Both the position numbers and the translations under genes were made by a program. From Streptomyces venezuelae (GTDB lineage Bacteria; Actinomycetota; Actinomycetes; Streptomycetales; Streptomycetaceae), in assembly GCF_008642275.1 (NCBI RefSeq), contig NZ_CP029189.1:5872001-5936000 (forward strand): a stretch of DNA of 64,000 bases, in the 5' to 3' direction. How positions within the stretch are numbered: the first letter of the stretch is position 1; each line of letters opens with the position of its first letter. This document shows positions 27,302 through 35,707 of this stretch, in pieces. Below the pieces are notes generated by a model. That model was not told the origin of the DNA. It did not search any database and worked only from the letters and a program-made list of their open reading frames with translations.

Positions 27302-28668
27302 CAGTGGCAGCTGTACTTGGGGCTGGTGTCCTTGACCTGGCCGTCGGTGGCCACGTAGGTCCACCCGTAGCCGGAGTCGGTGAAGTCCAGCTTCACCACG
27401 CCGTACGGTCCGCTGATCCGCTTCTGGCTGTTGGGCTGGACCTCCTCGATCGGATAGGGCTCGGCACCGCCCATCCCGCCGACGATCTCCACGATCCCGT
27501 CGGCGGTCGCCCGGCCCTCGGGGTCCTGCGGGGCGAACCGCTCGTAGTGGTGGTCGTGCCCGTTCAGGACCAGGTCGGCCCGGGCGGCGTAGAGGATCTT
27601 CCACACCGGCTTGGAGACGGGGTCGTTGCCGTGCCCGCCGGACGAGTACAGCGGGTGGTGCCAGTAGGCGGCGACGCACGGCCTGGTGTTGGCGGCGAGA
27701 TCGGCCTTCAGCCAGTTGATCTGGGCGGCCTGGTCGAAGGAGTTGGAGTCGAGGGCGACGAAGTGCCAGTTGCCCTCGTCGAAGCTGTAGTAGCTCTTGC
27801 CCTGCGGGTAGGCGATGGCGCCGAAGTACGACTTGTACCCGGCGAGCGGGCCGGCCGGGTCGTACGTCTCGTGGTTGCCGGGGACCGGGCGGGTCTTGGC
27901 CTTGAAGGCGCCCCAGCTCTTGTCGTAGTAGGCGCGGTAGTCGGAGAGCCGGGCGTCGTCGTACTGGTTGTCGCCCATCGTCAGATAGAACTTCGGGTCG
28001 ATCCGCTGGGCGAGCGCGGCCGTCTTCGGGTGCGCGCAGCCGCTGTCGGAGGCCGTGCACTGCGCGGCGATGTCACCGGCGGCGACGACCGTGAAGGAGC
28101 CGCCCGGCGGCGGCCCGTCCCCGGCGGTGCCGTACACCTCGGCCTCGAAGAGCGAGTAGCCGTACGAGGTGCCGCGCGCGGTGCCCTGGACGCGCAGGTA
28201 GCGGCCCTTGCCGGACAGGCCGGTCCAGTCGTCGACGCCACCGTTGCCGGCGCTCTCGCTGGCGAGCGTGGTCCAGGCGGCGCCGTCGGCGGAGACCTCG
28301 ACGCGGTACGCCCGGGCGTAGGCGGCCTCCCAGGTGAGCCGTACCCGCGAGACGGTGGCGCCGGCGCCGAGATCGACCCGGAGCCACTGCGGGTCCTTGC
28401 CCTCGGCGCTGGCCCAGCGGGTCGCCGGGTCGCCGTCGAAGGCGTTCTTCGCCCCGAGCGAGGAGGACTCGGCCGAGGACGCGGTGGCGGGCCTGCCGCG
28501 GGATATGAGGGGGTCGGCGGCGGCCCCGGCCCGTCCGGGCCACGCGAGGAGCAGCCCGCCGACGAGGGTGAGCGCGGCGAGGCCGGCGAGGGTGGTCAGG
28601 AGGAGGGTGCGAGGTCCGGGGCGTAACCGTGGGGGGTGAGCGGAGGTGTTCAGGCGGTTCGGTCGCAT
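27301..28668 (-). CDS. Exported metallophosphoesterase with N-terminal discoidin (F5/8 type C) domain
   Basis: A 455-residue secreted protein. An N-terminal signal/transmembrane segment (LLLTTLAGLAALTLVGGLLL) leads into a carbohydrate-binding F5/8 type C module at about residues 55-185 (GRPATASSAESSSLGAKNAF, then PATRWAS, then WLRVDLGAGATVSRVRL). The calcineurin-type phosphoesterase domain follows, with metal ligands in AAGDIAAQ, TMGDNQYDD, PVPGNHE, YWHHPLYSS and LNGHDHHYER. It probably removes phosphate from an extracellular, possibly glycan-linked, substrate. ATG 28668 has AGGGAG upstream. It heads a three-gene operon with MFS and TolB-like genes. A palindrome about 75 bases upstream is a candidate operator. 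Confidence 0.9.
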   Translation of the reverse strand: MRPNRLNTSAHPPRLRPGPRTLLLTTLAGLAALTLVGGLLLAWPGRAGAAADPLISRGRPATASSAESSSLGAKNAFDGDPATRWASAEGKDPQWLRVDLGAGATVSRVRLTWEAAYARAYRVEVSADGAAWTTLASESAGNGGVDDWTGLSGKGRYLRVQGTARGTSYGYSLFEAEVYGTAGDGPPPGGSFTVVAAGDIAAQCTASDSGCAHPKTAALAQRIDPKFYLTMGDNQYDDARLSDYRAYYDKSWGAFKAKTRPVPGNHETYDPAGPLAGYKSYFGAIAYPQGKSYYSFDEGNWHFVALDSNSFDQAAQINWLKADLAANTRPCVAAYWHHPLYSSGGHGNDPVSKPVWKILYAARADLVLNGHDHHYERFAPQDPEGRATADGIVEIVGGMGGAEPYPIEEVQPNSQKRISGPYGVVKLDFTDSGYGWTYVATDGQVKDTSPKYSCH

Positions 28669-28743
28669 ACCTGGAACTCCCTGCCTTGAGGGGTGGCGAG
28701 AGCGGGACACTGGCGCGGGGCGCCGCCCGGGACACTAACAGGA

Positions 28744-28756
28744 AGGAAAGTTTCCT
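28744..28756. promoter_or_regulatory. Palindrome AGGAAAGTTTCCT, candidate operator
   Basis: A 13-base perfect palindrome around a central G, in the 141-base divergent gap between the metallophosphoesterase operon (minus) and the zinc-ribbon gene (plus). GGAAAGTTTCC elements occur at promoters of Streptomyces genes for extracellular carbohydrate use, where repressors of the GntR, ROK or CsnR type bind. The binding protein here is not known. Confidence 0.5.
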
Positions 28757-28809
28757 ACCAGTGCTCCTGCAGTGATTGTCCGCGAGCCGCCCGCCGGTAG
28801 GCTCGACGC

Positions 28810-29046
28810 ATGGACCAGCCGCAGGAGCCCGAGACGCAGGGGCCCGAGACGCAGGGGCCCGAGACGCAGGAGACCCCGCCCTATTGCGCCGCGCCCGCCG
28901 CCCCGGCCGGCCGGGTGCCGGGACCGCCGTACGCGGACTGCCTGGAGTGCGGGAAGCCCACCGAGTACGGGGTCGCCACCCCGGGCGTGGTGCTGTGTCC
29001 GGTGTGCGAGTGGCAGGAGGCCCAGCGCACCGCCTGCTCCGGCTGA
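28810..29046 (+). CDS. Small zinc-ribbon protein with GPETQ repeats
   Basis: A 78-residue protein. The N-terminus contains three tandem copies of a GPETQ-type pentapeptide (encoded by a perfect 15-base DNA repeat), then a Pro/Ala linker. The C-terminal half has CLECGKPTEYG and VVLCPVCEWQEA, two CxxC pairs that should bind one zinc ion. There is no membrane segment. The ATG at 28810 is close to the divergent promoter region. The function is unknown; the zinc ribbon suggests protein or nucleic acid binding. I consider this frame real because of the CxxC spacing; the overlapping open frame at 28776 has no such features. Confidence 0.7.
   Translation: MDQPQEPETQGPETQGPETQETPPYCAAPAAPAGRVPGPPYADCLECGKPTEYGVATPGVVLCPVCEWQEAQRTACSG
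28828..28872 (+). repeat. Three tandem copies of a 15-base unit inside the zinc-ribbon gene
   Basis: The unit CCCGAGACGCAGGGG is repeated at 28828-28842 and 28843-28857, with a third copy ending in GA at 28858-28872. It keeps the reading frame and encodes the GPETQ repeats. Copy number probably varies between strains. Confidence 0.8.
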
Positions 29047-29148
29047 GCCGTGTGCGCCGGACCACCCGACCGGAGAGGGCACAGGATGTCGGGTGCGCCG
29101 GCCCCGGTCCTGCCTACCGTCGGTGGTGGAAAAGGAAGGAGGCCGGGG

Positions 29149-30021
29149 TTGCTGGATCGGCTGAATCAGGCCATGGAGCACATCGAGGACCACCTCGACG
29201 GGCAGATCGAGGTGTCCGTGCTGGCCGGGATCACCCTCACGTCGGAGTACCACTTCCGCCGGCTGTTCTCGTCACTGGCGGGGATGCCGCTGTCGGAGTA
29301 CGTCCGGCGCCGGCGGCTGACCGTCGCGGGGGCGGAGGTGCTGGCGGGGGAACCGACCCTGCTGGAGATCGCCGTCCGCTACGGCTACACCTCGGGGGAG
29401 GCCTTCGCCCGGGCGTTCCGCGCCGTGCACGGCGTCGGTCCCGGCGAGGCCAGGCGGTCCGGCGCGGCTCTGATCTCGCAGCCCCGGCTGTCCTTCCGCC
29501 TCACCGTCGAAGGGAACAGCACCATGCGGTACCGCATCGTGGAGAAGGAAGCATTCCGGGTCGTCGGCAGGAAGGCCCGCGTCCCCCTCGTGTACCGGGG
29601 CGTCAACCAGCACATCGCCGAGCACGTGCGCAGCATTCCCCCGGAGACGATGCTGCGCATCGCCGCCCTCTCGGACCAGGACCCGGACGGGGTGGTGTCG
29701 GCGACCGTGCGCCTGTCCGACGGCTTCGAGGAGGGCGGCGAGCTGGACTACTACCACGCCGTGATCACCGGTGCGGCCGAGCCGCCCGGGGACCTGGACG
29801 TGCTCGACTGCCCGGCCGGGACCTGGGCCGTCTTCGAGAACACCGGGCCGTTCCCGCAGGCGTTGCAGGAGATGTGGGGCGACGTCGCCGCCCGGTGGAT
29901 CCCGTCCAACCCGTACGAGTACCGTCCGGGCCCGGAGATCCTGCGCACCCGCCCGTCGCAGGACGACCCGGCGTGCTCCCGGGCGCAGCTGTGGATCCCG
30001 GTCACCCGCACCTCGCCCTGA
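29149..30021 (+). CDS. AraC-family regulator with C-terminal GyrI-like effector domain
   Basis: A 290-residue transcription factor. Two AraC helix-turn-helix motifs fill residues 5-105: ISVLAGITLT-like text reads here as VSVLAGITLTSEYHFRRLF, and LLEIAVRYGYTSGEAFARAF is the second. An effector-binding domain of the GyrI/BmrR-C type follows (MRYRIVEKEAFRVVGRKARV, then GTWAVFENTGPFPQALQEMW), which should sense a small, often cationic or hydrophobic compound. TTG 29149 is chosen because a perfect AAGGAGG lies 6 bases upstream and the product then begins LDRLNQAMEHIEDHLDG, the usual N-terminus; earlier ATG and GTG codons would add unmatched residues. It is convergent with the deacetylase gene. Target genes are unknown. 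Confidence 0.88.
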   Translation: MLDRLNQAMEHIEDHLDGQIEVSVLAGITLTSEYHFRRLFSSLAGMPLSEYVRRRRLTVAGAEVLAGEPTLLEIAVRYGYTSGEAFARAFRAVHGVGPGEARRSGAALISQPRLSFRLTVEGNSTMRYRIVEKEAFRVVGRKARVPLVYRGVNQHIAEHVRSIPPETMLRIAALSDQDPDGVVSATVRLSDGFEEGGELDYYHAVITGAAEPPGDLDVLDCPAGTWAVFENTGPFPQALQEMWGDVAARWIPSNPYEYRPGPEILRTRPSQDDPACSRAQLWIPVTRTSP

Positions 30022-30043
30022 CCGCCGCGCCGCGCGGGCCGGG

Positions 30044-30949
30044 CTACCTGCCGATCAGCTCGGAGACCTTCACGAACCGGTAGCCGCGCTTGCGCAGTTC
30101 GGGGACGATCTTCCGGACGGCCTCCTCGGTGACCGGGGCGGCGCTGCGGGTGCAGTGCATGACCACCACGGAGCCCGGCTTCACCCCGGAGAGCACCTGC
30201 TCGGCCACCGCGTCCGGGTCCTTCGCGAAGGCGTCGCCGCTGACCACGTCCCACTGGACGGCCGTGACCTTGGCCGTGGACAGGGCCCGCAGTGCCTGGT
30301 CGTCGTAGCAGCCGCCGGGGAAGCGGAAGTACGGGACGGTGTTGACCGCGCCCGCCTGCCGGAAGGCGGCGAAGGCCCGGTCCACGTCGGCGCGGGCGGC
30401 CGCGGCGTCGAGCGCGGGCAGCCCGTAGCAGGGGGACTTGAAGGCGTGGTGGCTGTACGAGTGGTTCGCGATCTCGAAGTTGGGGTCGGTGCCGATCGAC
30501 TTGGCCTGGTCCGGGTACTCCTCGGCCCAGCGGCCCGTCATGAAGATGGTCGAGGGCACCTTGAGGGTGCGCAGGGCCGAGATCAGCGCGGGGTTGTCGA
30601 AGTGTTCCCCGTCCGCGGCACGCGGCCCCTGGTCGGAGGTCATGTCGGCGTCGAAGGTCAGCGCCACGGTCTTGTCCGTCTGCTGCTTCGCCCGTTCGAA
30701 GACCGGGGTCAGACCGTTCGGGCCCGGCGCCATGGTCGGGGGCTTGGCGGGGGCACCGGCCTGCGGGGACGCGGCGGGAGGTCCGGAGGCGGCGGCGGAG
30801 GCGGCGGCGCTCGCCGAGGCTGCGGGGGTGCCCATACGGGCCTCGCGGCCGGCGTCCGGCGCGCCGGCGCCGCCCCCGCACCCCGCGAGGGCGGCGCCGA
30901 GCACCGCCGTGGCGGCTGCGGCAGCTACTTTTCGTACGGAATTGGTCAC
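30044..30949 (-). CDS. Polysaccharide deacetylase lipoprotein (NodB fold)
   Basis: A 301-residue exported enzyme. A signal peptide with lipobox GAALAGCGGG (Cys near 24) and an Ala/Pro/Ser-rich linker to about residue 80 tether it to the membrane. The NodB domain shows TVALTFDADMTSDQG (motif 1, with the metal Asp), ANHSYSHHAF (motif 2, HxxxH), YFRFPGGCYDD (motif 3) and VQWDVVSGD (motif 4), with VVVMHC near the end. It should remove acetyl groups from a cell-wall or extracellular polysaccharide. The start is ATG 30949. The AT-rich 59 bases upstream (30950-31008) contain a possible -10 TATAGT on the minus strand. Confidence 0.9.
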   Translation of the reverse strand: MTNSVRKVAAAAATAVLGAALAGCGGGAGAPDAGREARMGTPAASASAAASAAASGPPAASPQAGAPAKPPTMAPGPNGLTPVFERAKQQTDKTVALTFDADMTSDQGPRAADGEHFDNPALISALRTLKVPSTIFMTGRWAEEYPDQAKSIGTDPNFEIANHSYSHHAFKSPCYGLPALDAAAARADVDRAFAAFRQAGAVNTVPYFRFPGGCYDDQALRALSTAKVTAVQWDVVSGDAFAKDPDAVAEQVLSGVKPGSVVVMHCTRSAAPVTEEAVRKIVPELRKRGYRFVKVSELIGR

Positions 30950-31008
30950 GCACGCAAACTATATGACTAACTGATGAGAAGAATGAACGACAGGCGGTCG
31001 GGCGGAAC

Positions 31009-32094
31009 TCACCCCTCCAGCAGCCTCCTGCGGCACTCCTCGACATCGAAGTCCCCCTTCGGATACTGCGGATCGATCTCCTCCAGGTGCTCCCGCAGCA
31101 GCGTGCTGATGGCCCAGTTGCGGTACCACTTGCGGTTCGCCGGCACCACGTACCAGGGCGCCGCGTCGGTGGAACAGCGCTCCAGCGCCACCTCGTACGC
31201 CTCCTGGTACGCGGGCCACGCGCCCCGCTCCTCGATGTCGCCCACGTTGAACTTCCAGTGCTTGTCCGGGTCGTCCAGCCGCTGCAGGAGCCGGGTCCGC
31301 TGCTCCTCGTAGCCGATGTGGAGGAAGACCTTCACCACGGTCACGCCGTCGTCCGCGAGGGCCTTCTCGAACCGGTTGATCTGGGCGTACCGGGTGCGCA
31401 CCCGGTGGGGCGGCACCAGCGCGCGGACCCGGGCGATGAGCACGTCCTCGTAGTGGGACCGGTCGAAGATGCCGATCTCGCCCGGCCGGGGGAGCTCCCG
31501 CTTGATCCGCCAGAGGAAGGGGTGCTCCAGCTCCTCCGCGGTGGGCGCCTTGAAGGCCTTGATCCGGCAGCCGGAGGGGTTGAACAGGCCGATCACGTGC
31601 TTGAGGGTGCCGCCCTTGCCGCTGGTGTCCATGCCCTGGAGGACCAGGAGCAGCCGGCGGCGGTCACCGGCGGTGCTCGCCGCGTAGAGCCGTTCCTGGA
31701 GCGCGCCGAGCGGCTGCGCCAGCGCGGCGGTGGCCTCCGCGCCGGCCGCCTTCCCGGCGGGGCCGCCGGGGGTCGAGGACGGGTCGAGGCTGCCGAGGTC
31801 CGGCCGTTCGCCCGGGGTCACGCGCAGCAGCTCCCGCAGCGGCCGGGCCCCGGAGCCGTCGGCCCCGGGGCGCTTCGCGGGCCTCCCGCGCTTCGCGCCC
31901 TTCCCGGGTTTCGCGTCCTTCCCGGGTTTCGGGTCCTTCGTGCCCTTCCCGGGCTTCGGGTCCTTCGCGCCCTTCGCGTCCTTCCGGGGCTTCGCGCCCT
32001 TCGGGTCCTTCCCGGGTGCGGCGTCCTGCGCCCGCTTCTCCCGCCGCTTCCCGGGCTTCGCCGCTTTCCGCTTCTCGTCCTGCTTCCCGGCCAT
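31009..32094 (-). CDS. Polyphosphate kinase 2 family protein with long Lys-rich N-terminal tail
   Basis: A 361-residue PPK2-type enzyme that transfers phosphate between polyphosphate and nucleotides (usually ADP or AMP phosphorylation at the expense of polyphosphate). The catalytic domain starts around residue 110: VLQGMDTSGKGGTLKHVIG is Walker A, FDRSHYEDVLIARVRAL Walker B, and KVFLHIGYEEQRTRLLQRL, HWKFNVGDIEER and NRKWYRNWAISTLL the lid and base. The first 75 residues are different: repeats of Lys, Pro, Gly and Asp of the KDPKPGK and AKPGK kind with a net strong positive charge, resembling tails of histone-like proteins. ATG 32094 (MAGKQDEKRK) is used; an upstream TTG is less likely. Confidence 0.92.
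   Translation of the reverse strand: MAGKQDEKRKAAKPGKRREKRAQDAAPGKDPKGAKPRKDAKGAKDPKPGKGTKDPKPGKDAKPGKGAKRGRPAKRPGADGSGARPLRELLRVTPGERPDLGSLDPSSTPGGPAGKAAGAEATAALAQPLGALQERLYAASTAGDRRRLLLVLQGMDTSGKGGTLKHVIGLFNPSGCRIKAFKAPTAEELEHPFLWRIKRELPRPGEIGIFDRSHYEDVLIARVRALVPPHRVRTRYAQINRFEKALADDGVTVVKVFLHIGYEEQRTRLLQRLDDPDKHWKFNVGDIEERGAWPAYQEAYEVALERCSTDAAPWYVVPANRKWYRNWAISTLLREHLEEIDPQYPKGDFDVEECRRRLLEG
31890..32010 (-). repeat. Degenerate repeat encoding the KPGK tail of PPK2
   Basis: The DNA for residues of the PPK2 tail consists of related 9-18 base units (forms of CTTCCCGGG-TTC on the plus strand), in frame. Repeat-driven expansion explains the KDPKPGK and AKPGKG copies. The limits given are approximate. 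Confidence 0.55.
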
Positions 32095-32110
32095 CGCTGA
32101 CCACCCCAAT

Positions 32111-32149
32111 CCCGTCGGTTCCGTCCGATCCTCCGGCAGACCGGACGGG
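32111..32149 (-). terminator. Weak hairpin between the PhoX-like and PPK2 genes
   Basis: CCCGTCGGT (32111-32119) can pair with ACCGGACGGG (32140-32149) with one bulged base and a 20-base loop, just after the end of the PhoX-like gene on the minus strand and in front of the PPK2 gene. It is only a candidate. Confidence 0.3.
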
Positions 32150-32158
32150 AGCGCGAGA

Positions 32159-33547
32159 TCAGTGCCAGGGCCCCGTCACCGCGAACGTGGTCCCCGGCGC
32201 GTAGGCGTTCACGTACATCGTCCGGCCGTCGGGGGAGAAGGTGACCCCGGCGAACTCCCCCCACTCCGGGGCCCCCGGCCCTCCGACGTCCTGGGCGTTG
32301 CGGGCCATCGGATAGACCTCCCCGCCCTCCGTCACGCCGAAGACGTACTGCGCGCCGCCGCCGTCCTCGCACACCATCAGTCCGCCGTCCGGTGCCAGGC
32401 AGATGTTGTCGGGGGAGTCCCCGGGCAGCGCGATGTCCGAAGCCGCCCCGAAACGCACGTCCAGGCGGATGGTGGAGCGCCGGGGGTCGTGGAACCACAC
32501 CTGCCCGTGATGGTCCGCGGGCGCGCCCTCGCCGCTGCGGGCGAAGCTGGACACGAAGTGCACCCCGCCGTCGCCCCAGTAGCAGCCCTCCAGCTTCTGC
32601 GCGTGGGTGATCCCGCCCGGCCCGAAGTCCTGGAGCCGGATCGGCGTCCCGGCCGCCGATGGGTCGGGTACGGGCACCCACTCCACCGGGAACACCGCCC
32701 CGGGCTCGTCCACCACCGCCAGGTCCGCGAGCCCCGGCACCCGCATCGCCTCCAGCCGGCCCCCGGCCCGCAGCGAGCCGAGCCCGCCCAGCGGCCGCTC
32801 GGGCAGGAACCGGTAGAACAGCCCGAACGGCCGGACGAAGGCGTCCTCGGTCTCGTACACGACCCCGCGGTAGGGGTCCACGGCGACGGCCTCGTGCGCG
32901 AAGCGGCCCATCGCGGTGAGCGGGACCGCGCCCGAGCGGTACGGGTCGGCCGGGTCCACCTCGAAGACGTAGCCGTGGTCGCGCGTGTAGCCGGAGGTGC
33001 CCGCGCGGTCCTCGGTCTCCTCGCAGCTCAGCCAGGTGTTCCAGGGCGTACGGCCGCCCGCGCAGTTGACGGCGGTGCCGGCGAGGGCGACGCGCTCGCC
33101 CGAGACCTGCCCGGCGGCGTCCAGTTCCAGGGCGGTGCAGCCGCCGAGGGCCTGGGGGTCGTAGGTCAGTCCCGGGACGGCGGGGACGCGCAGCGCCGCG
33201 GTGGTGCGGTTCTCGTGGTTGCGTACGAGACGCACGCGGCCGCCGCCGGCCTCGAAGGCGGCCATGCCGTCGCAGTTGGCGGGCACGGGCCCCTCGCCGG
33301 AGCGCAGCGGCTCGCCGGCCCGCGAGAGCACCTGGTACGTGAACCCGGCGGGCAGGTCGAGCAGCCCGCGCGGATCGGCCACGAGCGGCCCGTACCCGTG
33401 GCCGGTGCGGGGAGTCCGCGGGGCCCGGGCGGCGGCCCGGGAGCCGGCGCCGGCGAACAGCGCGCCGAGCGCCCCGCTGAAGACGATCCCGCCAGCGGCG
33501 AGCAGGCCGCGCCGGGTCACGGGCCCGCGCGGCTCCCCGGGCGGCAT
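32159..33547 (-). CDS. PhoX-like (DUF839) phosphatase, Tat-exported
   Basis: A 462-residue protein of the PhoX family, calcium/iron-dependent alkaline phosphatases exported folded by the Tat system. The N-terminus VTRRGLLAAGGIVFSGAL has the Tat pattern (R-R-G-L). Family segments include GLLDLPAGFTYQVLSRAG, RLVRNHENRTTA, AGTAVNCAGGRTPWNTWLSC (Cys and Trp-rich), SCEETEDRAG, GYVFEVDP, MGRFAHEAVAVDP, VYETEDAF, then SPDNICLAPDGGLMVCEDGG and FSPDGRTMYVNAYAPG. These Glu/Asp residues are the metal sites. ATG 33547 shares one base with the stop of the upstream secreted-protein gene (TGATG), so the two form an operon. I saw no PHO box upstream of the operon. Confidence 0.9.
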   Translation of the reverse strand: MPPGEPRGPVTRRGLLAAGGIVFSGALGALFAGAGSRAAARAPRTPRTGHGYGPLVADPRGLLDLPAGFTYQVLSRAGEPLRSGEGPVPANCDGMAAFEAGGGRVRLVRNHENRTTAALRVPAVPGLTYDPQALGGCTALELDAAGQVSGERVALAGTAVNCAGGRTPWNTWLSCEETEDRAGTSGYTRDHGYVFEVDPADPYRSGAVPLTAMGRFAHEAVAVDPYRGVVYETEDAFVRPFGLFYRFLPERPLGGLGSLRAGGRLEAMRVPGLADLAVVDEPGAVFPVEWVPVPDPSAAGTPIRLQDFGPGGITHAQKLEGCYWGDGGVHFVSSFARSGEGAPADHHGQVWFHDPRRSTIRLDVRFGAASDIALPGDSPDNICLAPDGGLMVCEDGGGAQYVFGVTEGGEVYPMARNAQDVGGPGAPEWGEFAGVTFSPDGRTMYVNAYAPGTTFAVTGPWH

Positions 33548-34107
33548 CAGAGCGACGGCTTGGGGCGGGTGGTGCCGGGCAGGCAGGTCACCGCCCGGTT
33601 GAAGGTCTCGAACAGGCCGCCGGGGTTCTTCTTCCAGAGCCACAGGTGCAGGGCGTAGTGCACCGGCTGACCCGGGAAGTTGCCCGGCTTGGGGCCCTTG
33701 AAGGCGGTGCCGAACATCGTGGGGCGGTCGTCGTCCGTCGTCAGCTTCTGGTCGCGGTCGTAGAGCAGCCACTGGACCGCGACGAGCCGTTTGCCGCCGC
33801 GCCCGTCGTCCTCGTAGAACAGCGCGGCGGGCTTGGCCGGGTCGAGCGAGTTGTCGTACTTGTGGTTGAAGTGCGGGTAACCGAGCGCGCCCGTGCCCGC
33901 CTTGTCGACGACGCAGTACTGGTCGGGCTTGTAGCCGTCCGCCACGGCGTTGGCGTGCACCTGATACCTGGCGGTCGCCGCGTACGTGCGGGCCAGGTCG
34001 GCCCCGGCCCGGCCGGTGCCCGTGTCCGCGGCGGCGAGGGGAGCGGTCACGGCCCCCAGGGTGAGCGAGGCGGCTGCGGTGAGGGCCAGGGCGAGACTGC
34101 GGGCCAT
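33547..34107 (-). CDS. Secreted protein, first gene of the PhoX operon
   Basis: A 186-residue exported protein. The signal peptide MARSLALALTAAASLTLGAV ends near APLAAADT. The mature part begins with an Ala/Tyr helix (LARTYAATARYQVHANAVAD) and includes QYCVVDKAGTGALGYPHFNH, a likely metal-binding His/Cys segment, then AALFYEDDGRGGKRLVAVQW, PTMFGTAFKGPKPGNFPGQP and YALHLWLWKKNPGGLFETFN. These segments occur in a family of secreted actinobacterial proteins of unknown role. ATG 34107 has AAGGAG at good spacing. The one-base overlap with the PhoX gene implies joint expression. Confidence 0.8.
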   Translation of the reverse strand: MARSLALALTAAASLTLGAVTAPLAAADTGTGRAGADLARTYAATARYQVHANAVADGYKPDQYCVVDKAGTGALGYPHFNHKYDNSLDPAKPAALFYEDDGRGGKRLVAVQWLLYDRDQKLTTDDDRPTMFGTAFKGPKPGNFPGQPVHYALHLWLWKKNPGGLFETFNRAVTCLPGTTRPKPSL

Positions 34108-34220
34108 GCGCGGGGCTCCTTGTGACGGGCTGGCTGGGGCACCTGCAGCCCTTCCCCGGGCCGCCCGGCCCGCCACACACTCGGCCCGGACGGGCGACCG
34201 CCGATCGGCTGACGGGCGGC

Positions 34221-34244
34221 CGGACGCGCACCCGGACGCGCACC
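34221..34244. repeat. Two perfect 12-base direct repeats in the divergent gap before the P450 gene
   Basis: CGGACGCGCACC occurs at 34221-34232 and 34233-34244 and is followed by a partial third copy. It lies in the 259-base gap between the secreted-protein gene (minus) and the P450 gene (plus), which should hold both promoters. Confidence 0.5.
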
Positions 34245-34366
34245 CGGACCCGCCCCGCCCCCCGCCGCCCCCGGCTCACCCGATCGGGAGGGCGCCGTTT
34301 CGCGACGCATCCGCACGGGGAACCGGTGTTGTCCCCAGCAGGCGAGCGCGACGGAGGGTACGGACC

Positions 34367-35680
34367 ATGGCGCAGCAGGATGCGGCACCGGACGGCGGCG
34401 GAGAGCTGCACGACATCGTGTCGGCCGTGTCCCGGGGCGCGCCCGAGTACCGGCAGTGCCCCCACCCGATGTACGCCGCCCTGCGCGAGCAGGCCCCCGT
34501 GTGCCGGCTGACCCCTCCCCACGGGATCGAGACGTACCTCATCACCCGTCACGACGACGCCCGCGAAGCGCTGTCGGACCCCCGCTTCAGCAAGAACATG
34601 CACGGCGCCATCGACACCTACCACGCCGTGTACGGCAGCTTCTTCGACGCGCTCGACGACAACGTGCTCTTCTCGGACCCGCCCCGGCACACGCGGCTGC
34701 GCCGCGTCCTGCGCAGCGCCTTCACCCCCCGCCGGGTGGAGCAGATGCGCCCGCGGATCACCGAGATCGCCGAGGACATCCTCCACGAGTGCCGGGAGGC
34801 GGGCACGGTCGACCTCATGGCCTCGTTCGCGTTCCCGCTGCCCGTCGCGGTCCTGTGCGAACTGATGGGCATTCCGCAGGAGGACCGCCCGGAGATCCTG
34901 GAGCAGTTCGCGGTCGTGACCCGCTCGCGGTTCGACCCCAGCAGGAAGGCCGAGCTGAAGGCGGCCGAGGAGCGCCTGCAGCACCGGCTGGAGCGGCTCA
35001 TCGCGGACACGCGCGCACACCCGTCGGACTCCTTCCTCAGCGACCTCCTGCAGGGGGAGGAACAGCTGGACGACCCCGAGCTGGTCGCGTCGCTGTGGGT
35101 GCTGTTCTTCGCCGGCCACAAGACCACCGCCTACCAGATCGGCAATTCCGTCCTCAACCTGCTGCTCCACCCCGGTCAGGCGGCGTTGCTGCGCGAGGAC
35201 CCCGCGCTCGTGCCGCGGGCGGTCGAGGAGATGCTGCGCTTCGAGGGGTCGGTGGAGACGTCGACCTTCCGGTACGCGGCGCGGGACGCCGAGATCCGGG
35301 GCACGCCGATCCCCGAGGGCTCCCTCGTGCAGATCGCGATCTCCGCGGCCAACCGGGACCCCGGGAAGTTCGACCTCCCCGACGAGCTGGACGTGACGCG
35401 CGAGGGACTCCAGGGCACCCACCTGGGCTTCGGGCACGGGACCCACTACTGCCTGGGGGCTCCCCTGGCGCGGCTCGAACTCGAGATCGCGCTCGCCACC
35501 CTGCTGCGGGAGTTCCCGGACATGGAGCTCGCGGACCCGCAGGAGACCGGCAGGGCGTGGCTCAAGGGCCCGGTGCCGGCGTTCCGGGGGCTCGAACACC
35601 TCCGGCTGGTCCTGGAGCCGTCCCGCCCCGGCGCGGATCCGGGCGAGGCGTCCCTGGCCTCCGTGGCCTCCGGCAGGTAA
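34367..35680 (+). CDS. Cytochrome P450
   Basis: A 437-residue soluble bacterial P450 monooxygenase. The oxygen-binding I-helix motif is FFAGHKTTAYQ (AGHKTT, with Lys in place of the more usual Glu), the ExxR motif is in VEEMLRFEGS, and the haem-binding loop is HLGFGHGTHYCLGAPLARLE with the cysteine ligand. There is also the C-helix HTRLRRVLRSAFTP. The extended N-terminus suits actinobacterial CYP families. There is no ferredoxin or reductase gene nearby, so it must borrow redox partners. A gene for an ACMSD-like amidohydrolase starts 27 bases later and probably belongs to the same transcript. The substrate cannot be deduced. Confidence 0.94.
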   Translation: MAQQDAAPDGGGELHDIVSAVSRGAPEYRQCPHPMYAALREQAPVCRLTPPHGIETYLITRHDDAREALSDPRFSKNMHGAIDTYHAVYGSFFDALDDNVLFSDPPRHTRLRRVLRSAFTPRRVEQMRPRITEIAEDILHECREAGTVDLMASFAFPLPVAVLCELMGIPQEDRPEILEQFAVVTRSRFDPSRKAELKAAEERLQHRLERLIADTRAHPSDSFLSDLLQGEEQLDDPELVASLWVLFFAGHKTTAYQIGNSVLNLLLHPGQAALLREDPALVPRAVEEMLRFEGSVETSTFRYAARDAEIRGTPIPEGSLVQIAISAANRDPGKFDLPDELDVTREGLQGTHLGFGHGTHYCLGAPLARLELEIALATLLREFPDMELADPQETGRAWLKGPVPAFRGLEHLRLVLEPSRPGADPGEASLASVASGR

Positions 35681-35707
35681 CCCAGACCCGACGGGCGGTG
35701 GATCGGC

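Noticed and set aside
34108..34366. Small coding gene in the divergent gap before the P450
   Set aside because: The open frames there are Arg/Pro repeats produced by the 12-base DNA repeat and lack a ribosome binding site.
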